A stretch of 64,000 nucleotides of DNA from Petrolisthes cinctipes (GCA_033782935.1 JAWQEG010002493.1:1-64000), one strand, 5' to 3'; positions 1 through 11,110 are shown, counted from the first letter of the stretch. The notes: a model not told the origin generated them from the letters alone. A program made the numbers and translations.

Positions 1-200
1 GTCTCAACCTAGCAAATCATCGCCCTATTAGCCAAGCCTCGGTCTCATGCAAAATGATAGAGAACCTCATACGAGATAGGACTTCCTGCCTTTTTAGATT
101 TATGAGGAAAACAACTTACCCTAGAGACAGTCCAACTTGGCTTTCGTAATGAACGTTTTTGCCTAGCGAACCTATTAGACTTCTTTAATGAAATTTTCAA
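1..200 (+). pseudogene. Non-LTR retrotransposon RT fragment (CR1/Jockey-like)
   Basis: From base 3 the sequence reads LNLANHRPISQASVSCKMIE, which matches the 'NYRPISLTSV..K..E' motif of non-LTR reverse transcriptases. After a frameshift and two stops, bases from about 130 read QLGFRNERFCLANLLDFFNE, the following RT block (usually QHGFR..RSCLTNLL). The fragment is cut by the window start and fades by about 200. Both blocks occur in the right order and spacing for a CR1- or Jockey-type LINE. It is a dead relic; the exact clade is uncertain. Confidence 0.7.
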
Positions 201-741
201 TTTTTATTACTATTAATTATGTACACCAAAGTATCCATGAGACAAATAAAAGTCATTGACTAAAGTAGGCCGAGCTCTCATGTGCACAATGAGTACATTA
301 GAGAAATGAACAAAAAAAAACCAGCTATTTCACTGGGTGAACAGAAATAAAAGCATTTTTGCCAAGAATACTCAATTTCACAAATAAAACCCATAAAAAA
401 AGATGATATGAAAAATAATTATAACACAACAATAATTCCTTTTAACTTCTCCGAGTCCGGGCTAGTTACTGTAACGTCCCACGCTCGCAGGGCTCCCTGT
501 GCACTTCTCTAGAAAAAATGTTGAAGAGGATCGCAGTAGCGCAACCTAGGGAGTGGCCCAGGTACATTTCGCACTACTGTTCGCCTACCTGAAGCCCCAC
601 AGGCATCGTTACAGTTCTCTCCATTCGAGCTGGTTTTATGGTAAACCTGCTCGAGGACCGCTACAGGTTCTATGTGAACTCTGGACGATGAAGAAGAATC
701 GGATCCTACAGTAAAACACCACGTATACATATGTCATTGAC
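201..741. other. AT-rich spacer, nothing recognised
   Basis: No domain, repeat array or terminal repeat was recognised. The short open frame on the minus strand at 509-730 has no family resemblance and is treated as chance. Confidence 0.4.
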
Positions 742-1068
742 TTGGCAGTACGTCTGCAGAAAACATGCAAAATTGCAAAAGAGGAGTTAGTTAAAGCGAA
801 AGAGCTTCAAAAGTCTTACTACGATAAGAAGACTAAGCTCCGAATTCTGCAGGAAGGAGGAAAATGTCTCATGCTGTTACCAACAGCTCATAACAAGCTG
901 TTGGCTCAATGGAAGGGTTCCTTTGAAGTAGTTAAGAGGATAAACGACCTCAACTACTTAGTAAAAATCGGAGAGGTGACAAAAAAACTATTCCACATAA
1001 ATATGCTAAGGAGTATTATACAACCCAACGAGGGCTACCATAACATCACCTCTGAGCAACCAACGTGA
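742..1068 (+). pseudogene. Ty3/gypsy integrase C-terminal end
   Basis: A 108-codon frame carries the C-terminal integrase region of Ty3/gypsy retrotransposons: an SYYDKK..R stretch at residues 25-33, then GGKCLMLLPT, LLAQWKGSFEVV and KLFHINMLR near residue 90, corresponding to the usual 'LLPT..NKL..QWKGPF.V' and 'HINMLK'. In the virus-like particle this part binds the cDNA ends and target DNA. The catalytic core (zinc finger and DDE) is absent upstream, so this is a 5'-truncated relic. It is followed directly by an RT region of the same strand, an order discussed under findings. Confidence 0.8.
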
Positions 1069-1109
1069 TTGTTTAAGGTTAGTCCGTGGTCATTATTCAC
1101 CAGCGGTTG

Positions 1110-2000
1110 ACATGATTGGTGCTGCCGTAGTGATCCCCGAAGGAGAAGAGGGATACACTTCACAGACTACCGAAGCTCGCTAAGGTGAAACCGTGGTAGA
1201 GGTGTTCGTGTCTCAGAAATTAAGACCAGCCAGCGTGCAAAAATTAACACGGTACTGGCAAAATATTCTTGTGTATTCTCTGACAGGCCTGCTGTTTGCA
1301 AAACGTAGCCTGTCATGAGATTCAGCTCACAAGCGTACCCTATTCCTGTGAGAGTGGTTGATATAGTACGCAAGGAAATAGTTGACATGGAAGCGGCTGG
1401 CATCATATCATTGAAAGGTCAAGACTCGCCATATTCCAGTCTATTGTCGTAGTCCAAAAAAGGACGGTGGCGTGCGTATATGTGGATATTATCATCGTGT
1501 GAATGCTGGCACCAGGGTCGATGCAGAACTCATGTGTGACCAGCAAAAGATATTCGCTAGAATTAGTAACTCGAAAATATTTTCTTAGATGGATCAGGCT
1601 GAAGGTTTCTTCCAGATACCACTCGAGAAGCGAAGTCGTCTCGTCACAGCGATATCCACACCAAATGGACTGTACCATTTTAAGGTATTACCTTTCGGTC
1701 CTACAAACCCTCCTGCAGTCTTTAATGGTGTCATGCGTCAGGAATTACATGGCATCGAGGGAGCAATATGTCAGTCAAACCATCCAAGTGTGAATTGTTT
1801 CAACGGGAAGTAAAATTCTTGGGTCACACTGTAGGTGAAGGACGCTGAGGGTGCCAAAATGATAAGATACAGAAAATCAAGGATGCATCGAGACCTACTA
1901 CGAAGAAACAGGTATGGTCATTCCTTGGGCTTACCAGTTATTACCGTAAGTTCATCCCAAATTTCTCTGTCGTAGCACTGCCACTTAGCGAGCTCCTAAG
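1110..2000 (+). pseudogene. Ty3/gypsy reverse transcriptase, decayed
   Basis: Broken frames resemble, in order, an acidic linker (about 1120-1180), an RT leader ('SDRPAVCKT' near 1275), RT block 1 ('AYPIPVRVVD' near 1334 and 'EAAGIISLKGQDSPYSS' near 1390), 'KKDGGVRICGYYHRVNAGT' near 1457, 'DQAEGFFQIPLEKRSR' near 1592, 'NGLYHFKVLPFGPTN' near 1665 and, after a gap, 'KCELFQREVKFLGHTVGEG' near 1788 and 'FLGLTSYYRKFIPNFS' near 1924. These are the standard gypsy RT steps, but the catalytic YxDD block is missing, apparently deleted between about 1775 and 1785. Several frameshifts and stops make it non-functional. It probably belongs to the same element as the integrase end just upstream. Confidence 0.75.
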
Positions 2001-2299
2001 GAATAATGCTCCTAATAATCGTTGTTTGTGCGTTCTTGTTTCTGTGGTGTTTGTCTGTTGTGATTCTGTGTTCTGTTTTGTTGTGGTTCTGTTTGTGGGT
2101 TTATGTGTGTGTGTGTGTCACGAATCGAGCTCATGTATAAAAATATAATTAACCAGACGAAGTTGATTATTCACTGGTATAATTTGGTATGTTCAGCTGG
2201 CGTCTGTGTCTACGTAGATACGTTACAAACTTGAAATGCAATCCGAGACGCCTCTATGAAAGGAATGCGGAACCATAGGAACATTTTTCAACTGTTAAA
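2001..2299 (+). other. GT/TTG-rich stretch, possible LINE 5' UTR scrap
   Basis: Bases about 2030-2125 are TTG/GT-rich and resemble the reverse complement of 60650-60790, the 5' leader of the family B LINE copy there. A short (GT)n run follows. The rest is unassigned. The resemblance is compositional as well as word-level, so it is weak. Confidence 0.3.
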
Positions 2300-3084
2300 C
2301 TCGTCCATATTCCCCGTAAACTATTTGAGAAGATGGTAAATGTCAGACAGGTATACTTCCTTGAACGAGGTCTTTTTCTGTCTCCGTCCAAGTCTGGCTT
2401 TAGTAAACACCGTTCCACTACAGACTTTCTGGTCAGGTTGGAAGCTGCTGCATGTGAGGCTTTTGCACGACATCAACACCTGGTCTGTGTATTTTTTTAT
2501 TTAGAGAAAGCCTATGACACTACATGGCAATATGGTATCCTGCAGCAACTCCATGTATATGGCCAACGGGGTCGCCTTCCACGCTTTCTTATTTAAGGAG
2601 TTTCTCAGTGGTCACAGTTTTTGTGTGAGAGTTGGTACAGCCCTCTCAGCATCCGTTGCACAGGAGAAGGGAAGCGTCCTCAGTGTCACATTGTTTGCAG
2701 TAGCAATTAATTCCATTACCTCATCTCTTCTGGACGGTATAGCCAACTCGATGTACTTTGATGACCTGGCGATATGGTTTGCTGTTTCCCGAATGTATGT
2801 GGCGGAGCGGCGCAAGCAGCTTGCACTCGACTGGGTGTCGCGTTAGGCTGGTTCTCATTGGTTTCGATTTACTCCTGCCAAGACAGTTGCTATGCACTTC
2901 TGCCCCATCCGAGGCGTCCACCCCGATCCGAACTTATTTATGTATAGTCATCGGATACGTTATGTTGAGGAGACTCGCTGTTTGGGTCTCCTTTTCAATA
3001 AACGTGTGACTTGGGTTCCCCACTTACGTTCACTTAAGGTCTCTTGTCTCCAGGCTCTTATCAACCTGTTGAGGATCCTGGGCC
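2300..3084 (+). pseudogene. Family A I-superfamily LINE, RT domain (first part)
   Basis: Two overlapping frames (2333-2596 and 2514-2846) plus 2892-3080 encode RT blocks of an I/Jockey-type LINE. Recognisable are the 'SGFSKHRSTTDFLVRL' block, 'FFYLEKAYDTTW' (RT block A, normally DxxKAYDT), 'QEKGSVLSVTLFAVAIN' (normally PQGSVLSVTLF), 'MYFDDLAIWF' (normally YxDD/ADD) and the thumb motif 'RCLGLLFNKRVTWVPHL'. Frameshifts break it, and the normal catalytic D in the 'xADD' box has become FDD. The 5' ORF1 and endonuclease are absent. The element continues at 4547 beyond a hAT insertion. A 5'-truncated sister lies on the minus strand at 29945-33030. Confidence 0.85.
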
Positions 3085-4252
3085 GGTACTTACTATTGCT
3101 AAGTGGGCTTATGTCGATCATAAACTGACTGCGCACCATCATAAATCATGTCTTTGGCTGATGTCTCGCTATAAGTGCTCGTTTTCACTAAGATACCCCG
3201 GGTAGGTATTTTAAGTACTATGACGAGACATGTTTCGAAAATAAATGGGGTGTCCGGTGGAAAACATGAAATTTTCAAGGACAGCGGTCGGTCTCTTGTA
3301 AACAAACACGCTGACGCCTCACTTTAGTGATACTTCTTCTCAGAGTTACCAGATCTACAGAAATATCTGTATTTCTACCGATATTTTGGGGTGTCTACAG
3401 AAAACAAGATTTTTGGGGGAATTTTGTATAAATCTACAGAAATTGTGGATTTTCTCAAGAAAAATCTACAGAAATTTAGAGGCATTATATCCAACAACTG
3501 TAAAGAATAAGAGTCTATCATCACTGGCTCCACTCATGACAGCATTTCCTTTCCTAGTGAATGACGAGACAGTCCAAACAATAGATACTGAGTGGAGGTT
3601 GTTACAGAACACAGAACTAGGGACTAAAGCAGGTATAACTCAGGTAAAGTTTTGGGTTGCTGTGGGGGATGTAAAGTCAGGAGATAATGCACCTGTCCTC
3701 CCCAATTTATCATATTTTATGCTGAATACATTATGCTTGCCACATTCCAGTGCAACTGTAGAACGAATATTTTCTGCAGTCAACAGGATGAAAACCAAGT
3801 ATAGGACTCTGCTATCTTCCTCTACAATTACTGGAATGCTCCACACTACCCCATGGCTCTTGCTTTAATGTCAAGCTGCCTATCATATTAGTTTCTTTAA
3901 TGGGTAAGGACATGTATCAAAGTCATGTAGAGGAAAGTGAGGAATTTGAAGAGCAATTCTCCCAACATGTTACTCATTTTCGACAACAAAACAAAAACCA
4001 GCTAGCCCTGAGGACGGTGGCATTCTCCCGGTACAATTCGATTACGAAATTTGTCTCCTCATGGCCCCAATTCCCCTTCCTCGCCCTCTTTAATTCTCTA
4101 TTTGGAGTCGAACAGAGAGGAGATTGGGAAGCCATTCTTGAAATGTCGATAGTAAAATCTGATACACGGAGACTGGCAGACTGCAGTGTTTACAAAGTTG
4201 GTGCTGTCGCTAGGTTTCCAGCCAGGCTCATGGAAAATAAATACATTTTCTG

Positions 4253-4285
<33 letters not shown>

Positions 4286-4554
4286 CAAACTGCTTATCAT
4301 AATATATCAATAATTGTAAAATATATTGTTTTTGTTACTTATATGCAATTGCTTTGGTAATGTGTTCGAAAATATAACATTCGAGCACAAAACGTTTGCT
4401 AAACATAGCAGCCCACTGGTTATGATGGCCGGGAGCTAAGTCTCAATGTATGACGGCAACTTAAAATTTAGGAAGAGATATTTAAGTGTGGACATAAGTT
4501 ACGATCCATTTATGTCACCCTCATAGCGATATTAGTAAGTACCGGCCCTGGGCC
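3077..4554. mobile_element. hAT-type DNA transposon inserted in family A LINE, with duplicated target
   Basis: The same 8 bp, CCTGGGCC, stand at 3077-3084 and 4547-4554, and the LINE reading resumes after the second copy. The element (3085-4546, 1462 bp) begins GGTACTTACTA and ends with its inverse at 4533-4543; if the bordering GCC/GGC is counted, the perfect inverted repeat is 14 bp and the target duplication is CCTGG. An 8-bp duplication fits hAT, and a hAT dimerisation domain is encoded inside. The terminal bases do not follow the common CAG-G hAT start. A poly-T run of about 26 lies near 4256-4283. Confidence 0.75.
3386..3868 (+). pseudogene. hAT transposase C-terminal dimerisation domain
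   Basis: A 160-codon frame whose last 65 residues contain LPHSSATVERIFSAVNRMKT, KYRTLLSSSTITGML: the hATC domain of hAT transposases (usual form 'LP.SSA..ERIFS..N..KTK.RN.L...T...LL'). hATC mediates transposase multimerisation. The N-terminal BED zinc finger and the catalytic DDE core are not present; residues 1-60 are unrecognised and repeat 'TEI/FL' words. The protein is therefore a C-terminal remnant in a non-autonomous element. A following frame (3900-4310) has no recognisable domain. Confidence 0.8.
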
Positions 4555-6040
4555 ATACATCCTGGGGGGCTGATCGGGCCACCCTCCTCCGCCTATACCA
4601 TGTTCTTATTAGGTCAAAACTCGACTATGGGTGTGAGGTGTACTCCTCTACCACGGATGCCCGTCTCAGAGTTTTAGACCATGTTCATCATGCTGGAGTA
4701 CGTCTGGCGACCGGAGCATTCAGGTCGTCCCCAATCCCTAGTTTCCTGGTGGACGCTGATGAGCCACCTCTTGATCTCCATCGCCAGTCCTTGATGGTTC
4801 GTTGTTGGCATCAAATACATCGACTTCCTGACTCCATTCCCTTCTTGGTGGTGTCATCTGATATTATGTCTCAGTACTACCTTTCACATCCTCGCACACC
4901 ATGGCCCTTTGGCTTCCGGGTCAGGAAGGCTATGGAGGAGATGGGCATTGATAACATCCAGATTTGTCCTATGCGGGTCCCCAGGGTGGCTCCTTGGCTT
5001 CTTCCAGAAGTTTACACCTGCACCTGCTTTTCAGACAAGAAGGAATCTCTTACTCCTCCAGTGGCTCGTTCCCTCTTTTTAGGACATGCCTCCTCTCACA
5101 GGGAGTCCCTCCCTGTGTACACTGATGGGTCACAGTCTGATGCTGGAGTTGGTTTGGGGGCTGGCTTTCCTGACTTTTGTCGTGGCAGCAAGCTCTCTTC
5201 TGTCATGTCAATTTTTACTGCCGAGCTCTCGTCAATTTTATATGCCTTCCAAAGTGATTTTTACTGTCCCGCAGCCTTCATTTACTATTTTTAGTGATTC
5301 CTGTAGTGCCTTGCAGGCTTTGGGCAATTTTAACCCTTCCCATCCCCTGGTATTGGCCCTTCTCGAGTGGCTTTTTCTCCTGGGTCATTGTGGCCTCAGA
5401 GTCACATTTTGTTGGGTCGCGGCTCATGTGGGTGTCGATGGGAATGAGCGGGCTGACGCCCTGGCTATGGCTGCGGCCTCCAGTTCTCGGCCTCCTGCCA
5501 GGCGTCATCCCGTACCTACAGTTGACCTTCGACCCTATGTAGATGCTGCCGATCGTTCCAGCTGGCCGGACAGATGGGATGCCGTCGGGGCTAACAAGCT
5601 CCTTGGCATCCGCCTTGGTTTGTGGAGCTACAGTGGCCTGTGGGAGACGGCTCTTGCCCGTCTCAACATTGGCCACACACTATTGACTCATGGCTTCTTA
5701 ATGGAGAGGGCTCACCCTCCCTACTGTGATGATTGTCTGGTCCCTGTGACAGTGCGGCATTTTACTTGCTATATTATGCTTACCCTGTATACACCGTTAT
5801 ATGTAGCTGCATTCAGGTTCAATAAGTTTGGTTTAACTTGTCAGAAATTTAAATTATTATTAAAAATGAATACATTTTATAAAAATTGCCTGTACTACTT
5901 TCACTCTTAACTTAATAATGTTCGTCTGTCTATGAGCTTCGGCTCTACAGGCCGTGCCATGAATCGAGTATATATATTTTTATATGCTATGAAAAGCATG
6001 CTGTGTTCATGGCAATAAATTTACTTTACTTTACTTTAAA
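4555..6040 (+). pseudogene. Family A LINE, thumb, RNase H and C-terminal zinc motif with 3' end
   Basis: Reading continues from the RT: 'WGADRATLLRLYHVL.RSKLDYG' near 4575, then the frame 4638-5294 through 'PVYTDGSQSDAGVGLG' (RNase H first Asp) and 'TAELSSILYAFQ' (Glu), then, after a frameshift near 5250, frame 5086-5910 with 'FSDSCSALQAL' (Asp) and 'VGVDGNERADALA' (last Asp). A C-terminal 'HPPYCDDC..VTVRH' zinc-type motif follows, interrupted at about 5760 compared with the sister copy (RHLIFECPSLGD). The RNase H plus RT layout places the family in the I superfamily. AATAAA and four TTTAC units at about 6013-6038 form the 3' tail. Confidence 0.85.
6013..6039 (+). repeat. (TTTAC)n tail of family A LINE copy
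   Basis: An AATAAA at about 6013 overlaps the TTTAC repeats that end the element, a simple-repeat 3' tail typical of I-type LINEs. Confidence 0.6.
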
Positions 6041-6423
6041 CAGTGTGTATTTTGTGTCGGAACGTACTCACTCCAGTTAAGTAATGGTATATTGTCATAG
6101 CCATTGCTGACATACTTTAATACTATCCTGTATTTAGCGGATTGCCTCATCTAGGCAAATTAGAGAACTTCTGAATCCGCCAAAGTATGCTATGGAGGAA
6201 TCATTAGCTTCCAATAACTTTTCACCAAGAATTTTTCCCTTCAAACCAAAATGACTAGGACACGGCAAAAGGTAAATTGGAGTGTGACAGATAATCTTCC
6301 AAACTTTATCACGAAACCAATCCCATATTTGTTACATTGAAGTGTTCTGAATGAAGGAATCAGTTGCCTTCCAAATTAGCAGAAAGAGGTGTGTGTGGAG
6401 GAGGGGAGCTGTTTTGGGGTGCA

Positions 6424-6460
<37 letters not shown>

Positions 6461-6545
6461 AGTGTTGGTGAATGCTGTTTAATACAGTGTTTGTTTTATA
6501 TAATAGTCTCTCTGAAACATAATATTTACAGTATCCAGTATGTCG
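6041..6545. other. Spacer with (GT)n microsatellite
   Basis: No gene is seen. A pure GT run occupies about 6427-6459. Confidence 0.5.
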
Positions 6546-6908
6546 CATAAAGGGGAGAGAGAAGGTGATGGTAAAGTGACTGACAGACTTGTAGCAGACG
6601 ACAAGCACCTTGCGCTTCCCTCTGCGCACCTGTTCACCTGTCACTGGCGACCACCATGACATTTGCGCGCGAAACCGACCGACTGAGATAAAAGGGGCCA
6701 GAGCGCCTCGCCCTAGACAGTCTACAGCTAGCTGCCCATCTGGACTTACCTCTCGCTCCTGCCGCCGACCTCGCCTGCTGCCACTCTCACCTGCTCCAGA
6801 CACCACGCTTCCTCCTGCAGCTGCTCCACTCTACTCGGCCACGGCAGACCAGACTCTCTCTCCACAAGGTGCTTGCCTATCTACATCTGCAACCCTCGCC
6901 TACCTTGC

Positions 6909-9776
6909 TAAAGGCGTCTTCTATTTATGCCACTCAATCAACCCGGGTTGGCAACCTGTGTTGCTCCGAAAGACCCGGGTTGTATGGTATAAATAGAACA
7001 CGCCGACCACCAACCCGGGTTGATATTCCTTTGTTTGTAAACATTGAAGATGGCATCGCAAGACTCAGCAGAGCAGTTTTCCCAGCATTATGCTCGGCAC
7101 TCAGAATTTGATGACAAATCGTGTGTTTCCCTCCCTGCATATATTATGTTGATAGTGTAGTTATGGGCTTCACAAGTGGAAATGTGACTGATGCCAGCCA
7201 TTGGCCATGTGTTAGCTTCATTAAAAAGCTACTCTCAGATTGTTCAGGGATCTGTGCAGCAGACTATACTTTGCAATTGCAAGGAGTATAATTTGTGGCT
7301 GCAAATAGGACAGTAAACATTCTCAACAAATTGGAGAAACATGTGTTTTTTTCATACAAGAATCAATAAGAAAAACTAAATATTGAATGAATTACCATTA
7401 TTGCATAAGGTTTTCCTACCTTCGTTACCCACTTATTTAGACCATTCTAAGACTATTTTCTTCTATGGTACTTCCTCCGCAAATGCCCCATTCAAATGGG
7501 GCATTTTGAAATTAGCCTGACCTTACCTAGGTTTACCTAATTAGCCTAGGTTTACCTAACCTAGACCGCATCAGACTACAGAGACCTAACCTGGGAAAAC
7601 TATCGGAAAATAACAGTGGTAAAGTACAGGAAATTACCGGGGCAAAATACTAGGACCTAGCCGGATCTGGCAAAACTGCTACAAAACGGTAATTTTTTCA
7701 ATAAAACTTGTACCAGAAAAACTTGAGCATGCTTACAAATATGATTAAAAACCCAATCAATATGTATGTACTTCTGTAAATAATTATTTAGGTTTAACTG
7801 TTTATTTCATTTATGGCAAACATGGTTCTGTAAAAGTAGGTTAAAATTAAATACATGATTGTGATTATTATTGTGTATAATCTCTGGGACTGTGGGAAGC
7901 CAAATGGTAAATGGAGTTCAGGGTAGATAAGGAAAGCATAACAGGAAACCGGTTATTTAAAGGAAAATTAAAATAGGAACAAACAATAAATTACTACAAG
8001 AATGGGGATCTGTTGAAAAGGATATCCTAACATCTGATCTCTAGACAAATATACTGTAATACCATTAGGTTTACCAGGTTCCCAACTCCAGTCCAACACA
8101 CACACACACTACACAACATAAAACTGAATCAATTTAACAACTTAAAATTCTAGATACAGTATTCTCTTGTGACAATAAACCAGCAACTAGGGCCAGTATG
8201 AACCAGTACAGTACATAAAAATACAACACAAACTAGGGCCATTCAGAATAAACTAGTATAAATACATATTGCATCAAGGATGATATTTCTTTATTCACTG
8301 TCAGACCCATGTTGCCTCGTTTTCTGCTTTGATCTTAATCGTGAGTTTGATTTTTCATAATTTTCATTATATCTTTGCAGTTCTTTTATAAGTTCTTTCC
8401 TATGGTCTGCCCTGCTGGCTTCACTCTCTTTGGCCACTTGAATATTTTCTTTAAGTAAGTCTACATCTTAAGTGAGTAGCTTTCTCACTTCAGTATTATG
8501 GGATGGTGGAAGTTAACCTCCACCTACTACCCGCACTTGATGTGATGGCACAGTCCCTTGTTGTGAAGTACCAGCGGAAGCACTTGCTTCTGTTGTTGGG
8601 GGAATTTGAGCTGTTGTAGGTGGCTGTATATTCACTGATGATGGTACAGCAGGTGATGGTATGGAAGGTAATGGCACACCAGGGTCATCGGGGTCCAAAT
8701 GAGGTTCTTGATATGCTGGTTCCAACACACAAGTTCCTCTTGCAGCATAGCTTTTGTGGCTGGAACCAACTTCATAAAAACAACCCTGTGGGTAATATAA
8801 AGGGTTTTAAAAATTTAACACAGAAACACCTCAAAAGTACAACCGGGTACTTTAAGTAGAGCAAAAGATATGGAATATATAATTTTACCGAAACAATTTT
8901 GGACATTTAAATAATCTCAGGTTCTACTTATTTGAAGTTCGATGGATAATATTGGCAAGCAATCCATAAAATATTTAATATTTTTCTGTTCTTGAATCAC
9001 CCAGACTTAACCCAAGCTAACTGAACTGGACTTGACCATATTACTGGGACCTAACCTGGGTAAATTACCAAGATCTAACAAAGGCAGACTACTGGGACTT
9101 AACTTGGACAAACAACAGTGTGTGGAGCCTTTTAAGTTAAGTTATTAGAGGGTCAAGCATGGTCAAAATGCACTGATACCCTTAATTTTATCATAAAAAT
9201 ATTGGAATACAAATCAGAGATATAAAATATATAATATGAATAATATTTCCTGGTTACTCTACCCACACTTTGGTGTCCAGTATTTCAATCAACAATTTCT
9301 ATAACATGTCAGGCTGACATTTGTGAGAAAAAACTGCAGTCACAGGAAGAGGAAGGACTCTTCTTCTGTACTTCAGTCCAGCACCCCCTCTTGAGTTGGT
9401 TGTGGCTGGTTGTGCAAAATAATAGACATTTCCCTCAAATGCTACTGATTAGGGTACTCATGCCACTTCAAAATCATATTTCCTTTATGTATTTTGAAGA
9501 TAACGTCTCATATTATGCTAAAATGTCATATATATTTCTGTAAGAGGCCTTACCAGTGTTTGTTTTGGTAGCATCAGCTGATGGGCAACCTATAAAAGTT
9601 GCCAGATACCGCCACGTAACCCTGCTATCGAGATGGGTTGCTCCAGGTTGCCCTCAGACCAACCCGGGTTGGGGTGACCAGGGTTGCCTGGCGTAAATAG
9701 AACATGCGAAATCGACGATTCGAGCAACCGGGTTGCCTGACCAGTGTTGCTCTGGCATAAATAGAAGACGCCTTAA
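6909..9776. mobile_element. PIF/Harbinger-type DNA transposon (2862 bp) with TAA target duplication
   Basis: Ends are perfect 21-bp inverted repeats starting AGGCGTCTTCTATTTATGCC at 6912 and mirrored to 9773. TAA flanks both sides (6909-6911 and 9774-9776), as expected for PIF/Harbinger (TWA). Outside, the LTR-like host sequence is continuous. Subterminal palindromes CAACCCGGGTTG occur at 6939, 7011 and 9660 with diverged ones at 6973 and 9728; these may bind the element's proteins. Inside, no DDE nuclease was recognised, only a candidate Myb/SANT-like protein tail on the minus strand. Diverged 'acctaacctggg' words occur near 7550-7660 and 9000-9120. Confidence 0.8.
8299..8760 (-). pseudogene. 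C-terminal remnant of a coiled-coil ORF, possibly Myb/SANT-like Harbinger protein
   Basis: On the minus strand a frame opening near 8728 is Pro/Ser/Thr-rich (DPDDPGVPLPSIPSPAVPSS) and closes at 8513. Past a stop, the sequence to 8299 reads DVDLLKENIQVAKESEASRA, DHRKELIKELQRYNENYEKS, a charged coiled coil with a basic end (RLRSKQKTRQ). Harbinger elements encode a second, Myb-like protein that imports the nuclease; its C-terminal part often looks like this. The DNA-binding helices themselves are not seen, so the assignment rests on location and composition. Confidence 0.35.
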
Positions 9777-9892
9777 CTGAGTCCAGGAACTACAAGTGTA
9801 CTACCAAACCTTGTAAGCTATCACCAATAAATTGTTACCGTGTACAAGCGAGTCTGTTCACCCTTGCTAGGAACACGCTACCCTATTGTTAC

Positions 9893-10944
9893 AGAATGAT
9901 TCAATAAATTGAATTGAATTGAATTGAAGGTAAAGTGATGTATTATTACAGGCCAATTGGAGTCTACAGATGTCTCTAACCTTCACTACAAAACAAACCA
10001 CTTATCCTCAGAAACAATAGACGGTTTCCTAAGGTAGTTTGGAGTATTCAAGATGGTGTAGGTGTTAATCTAAATCTATATTGTAAGGTGTTATAGATGA
10101 TTTCGAAACTGTGAAATTGTGGACATTAAGTATCATCCACATTGAGGTGACATATGTAAAAGTTTGACAGCTTCCCTTTGTTTGTTAGCTGTGTGTGTGT
10201 TTTTTTTTTTTTCAATAAATAGGTGTAACAGCATATTCTAATTTAATGCAAGCAGCTACTCGCTCTTCATGACAATATCATCATTTTGAGAACGTGAAAA
10301 TATTAGACGGCAATTTGTTTGCGTTATCCATTTTGCGTATTGCGTAACGAAATTTAGTATATTGAAAATCAAACAAGTGTTCGATTCTTCTTTTTCCAGT
10401 GTAATCCGGTTAGGTAACAGAAAAGGAATATTGAGGAACGTTGACGTGGAGGAATGGGAGAGCGAGGAAGCAGGGATGGAATTAGTAAGTGAAGGGAGAA
10501 ATGAGTAGGAGGAAGAGGTTGTGGAAGGAAAGGAGAAAAAAAAGAGGTAGACAAAGAAGAGAAAGAGACTATATGGTGGAGTTGAGGATTGGCGTGGTGC
10601 CGGTACGATGACTTTGTTATTATTCGTCTAGGGAATCATCATAGCTGCTCGACGCCATCAACAGCACAATAAATGAATGTTCTTGTATACGGCTCTAAAT
10701 GCTGTCCAATTAGGTTTATCAATTTAAGTCATGATCATTTCTTTTTTTCTCTCCCCTATTCATATAGAGAAACATCCCATATTTAATTCCCTTCGATACA
10801 ACAATTTTATCTCTCTCTTAAACCCTAAACTAACATCCTATTTCCATATATATATTTTTTTTATCTCTCTCTCACTCATATAACCTACACTCGACATATT
10901 TCTCCCACTAACCCACAAGAATCACCTTCTCCCTTTCTCTCTAG
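9893..10944. other. Intron/intergenic spacer; AATTG tail relic
   Basis: TTCAATAAATTGAATTGAAT (about 9899-9930) is a pentamer-repeat tail with AATAAA, the usual 3' end of a LINE, but no coding sequence precedes it. Near 10593 a 'GTGCCGGTACGATGACT' word belongs to a short palindromic repeat family also at 20343 and 51838. CT-rich sequence from about 10800 leads into the splice acceptor at 10944. Confidence 0.4.
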
Positions 10945-11110
10945 AAAGCTACGTAACAACCGGACAGTAATTCACAAGAACCTGTTCGTGGCCATGGTGG
11001 TACAAGTGTTGGTGAGACTGGTGTTGTATGCTGACCAGACCATCTCAAGGGGCGACTCCACGGGGCTCGGCTCAGGCATCTCACAACACAGGCACGGCAT
11101 TGATAGCACG
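10945..11110 (+). CDS. Pdfr: PDF/PDH receptor (class B GPCR), TM2 exon
   Basis: The exon reads KLRNNRTVIHKNLFVAMVVQ, VLVRLVLYADQTISRG and on to HGIDST. The 'RT.IHKNLF.AM..QV..RL.LY.DQ' core is the second transmembrane helix and first extracellular loop of class B GPCRs and is closest to arthropod PDF receptors. The acceptor is a CT-rich tract ending CTCTAG (10944); the exon starts with one base of a split codon. The donor is ACG|GTTAGT at 11110/11111, phase 0, which agrees with the next exon. The protein sits in the plasma membrane, binds the neuropeptide PDF/PDH and couples mainly to cAMP (family knowledge). The exon for TM1 and the ligand-binding domain was not found. Confidence 0.8.

Larger units (their letters stand above)
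6546..9892 (+). mobile_element. Possible LTR-like GC-rich segment split by a Harbinger element
   Basis: 6600-6911 is GC-rich, contains GATAAAAGGGG near 6688 (TATA-like), and reads on at 9774 after the inner transposon to CAATAAATTGTTACCGTGTA near 9830 and ends near TATTGTTACAG (9892). A similar stretch (AATTGTTACCGTGTATTC, then GAGTCTGTTCAC) occurs at about 29534-29570, so it is a dispersed repeat. A TATA-like box, AATAAA and TTGTTACA end suggest an LTR. I cannot place the 5' border with certainty, nor a second LTR. Confidence 0.4.

Noticed and set aside
6610..6996. 128-codon Pro/Arg-rich frame
   Set aside because: Lies in the GC-rich LTR-like sequence and runs across the Harbinger border, so it cannot be a real gene.
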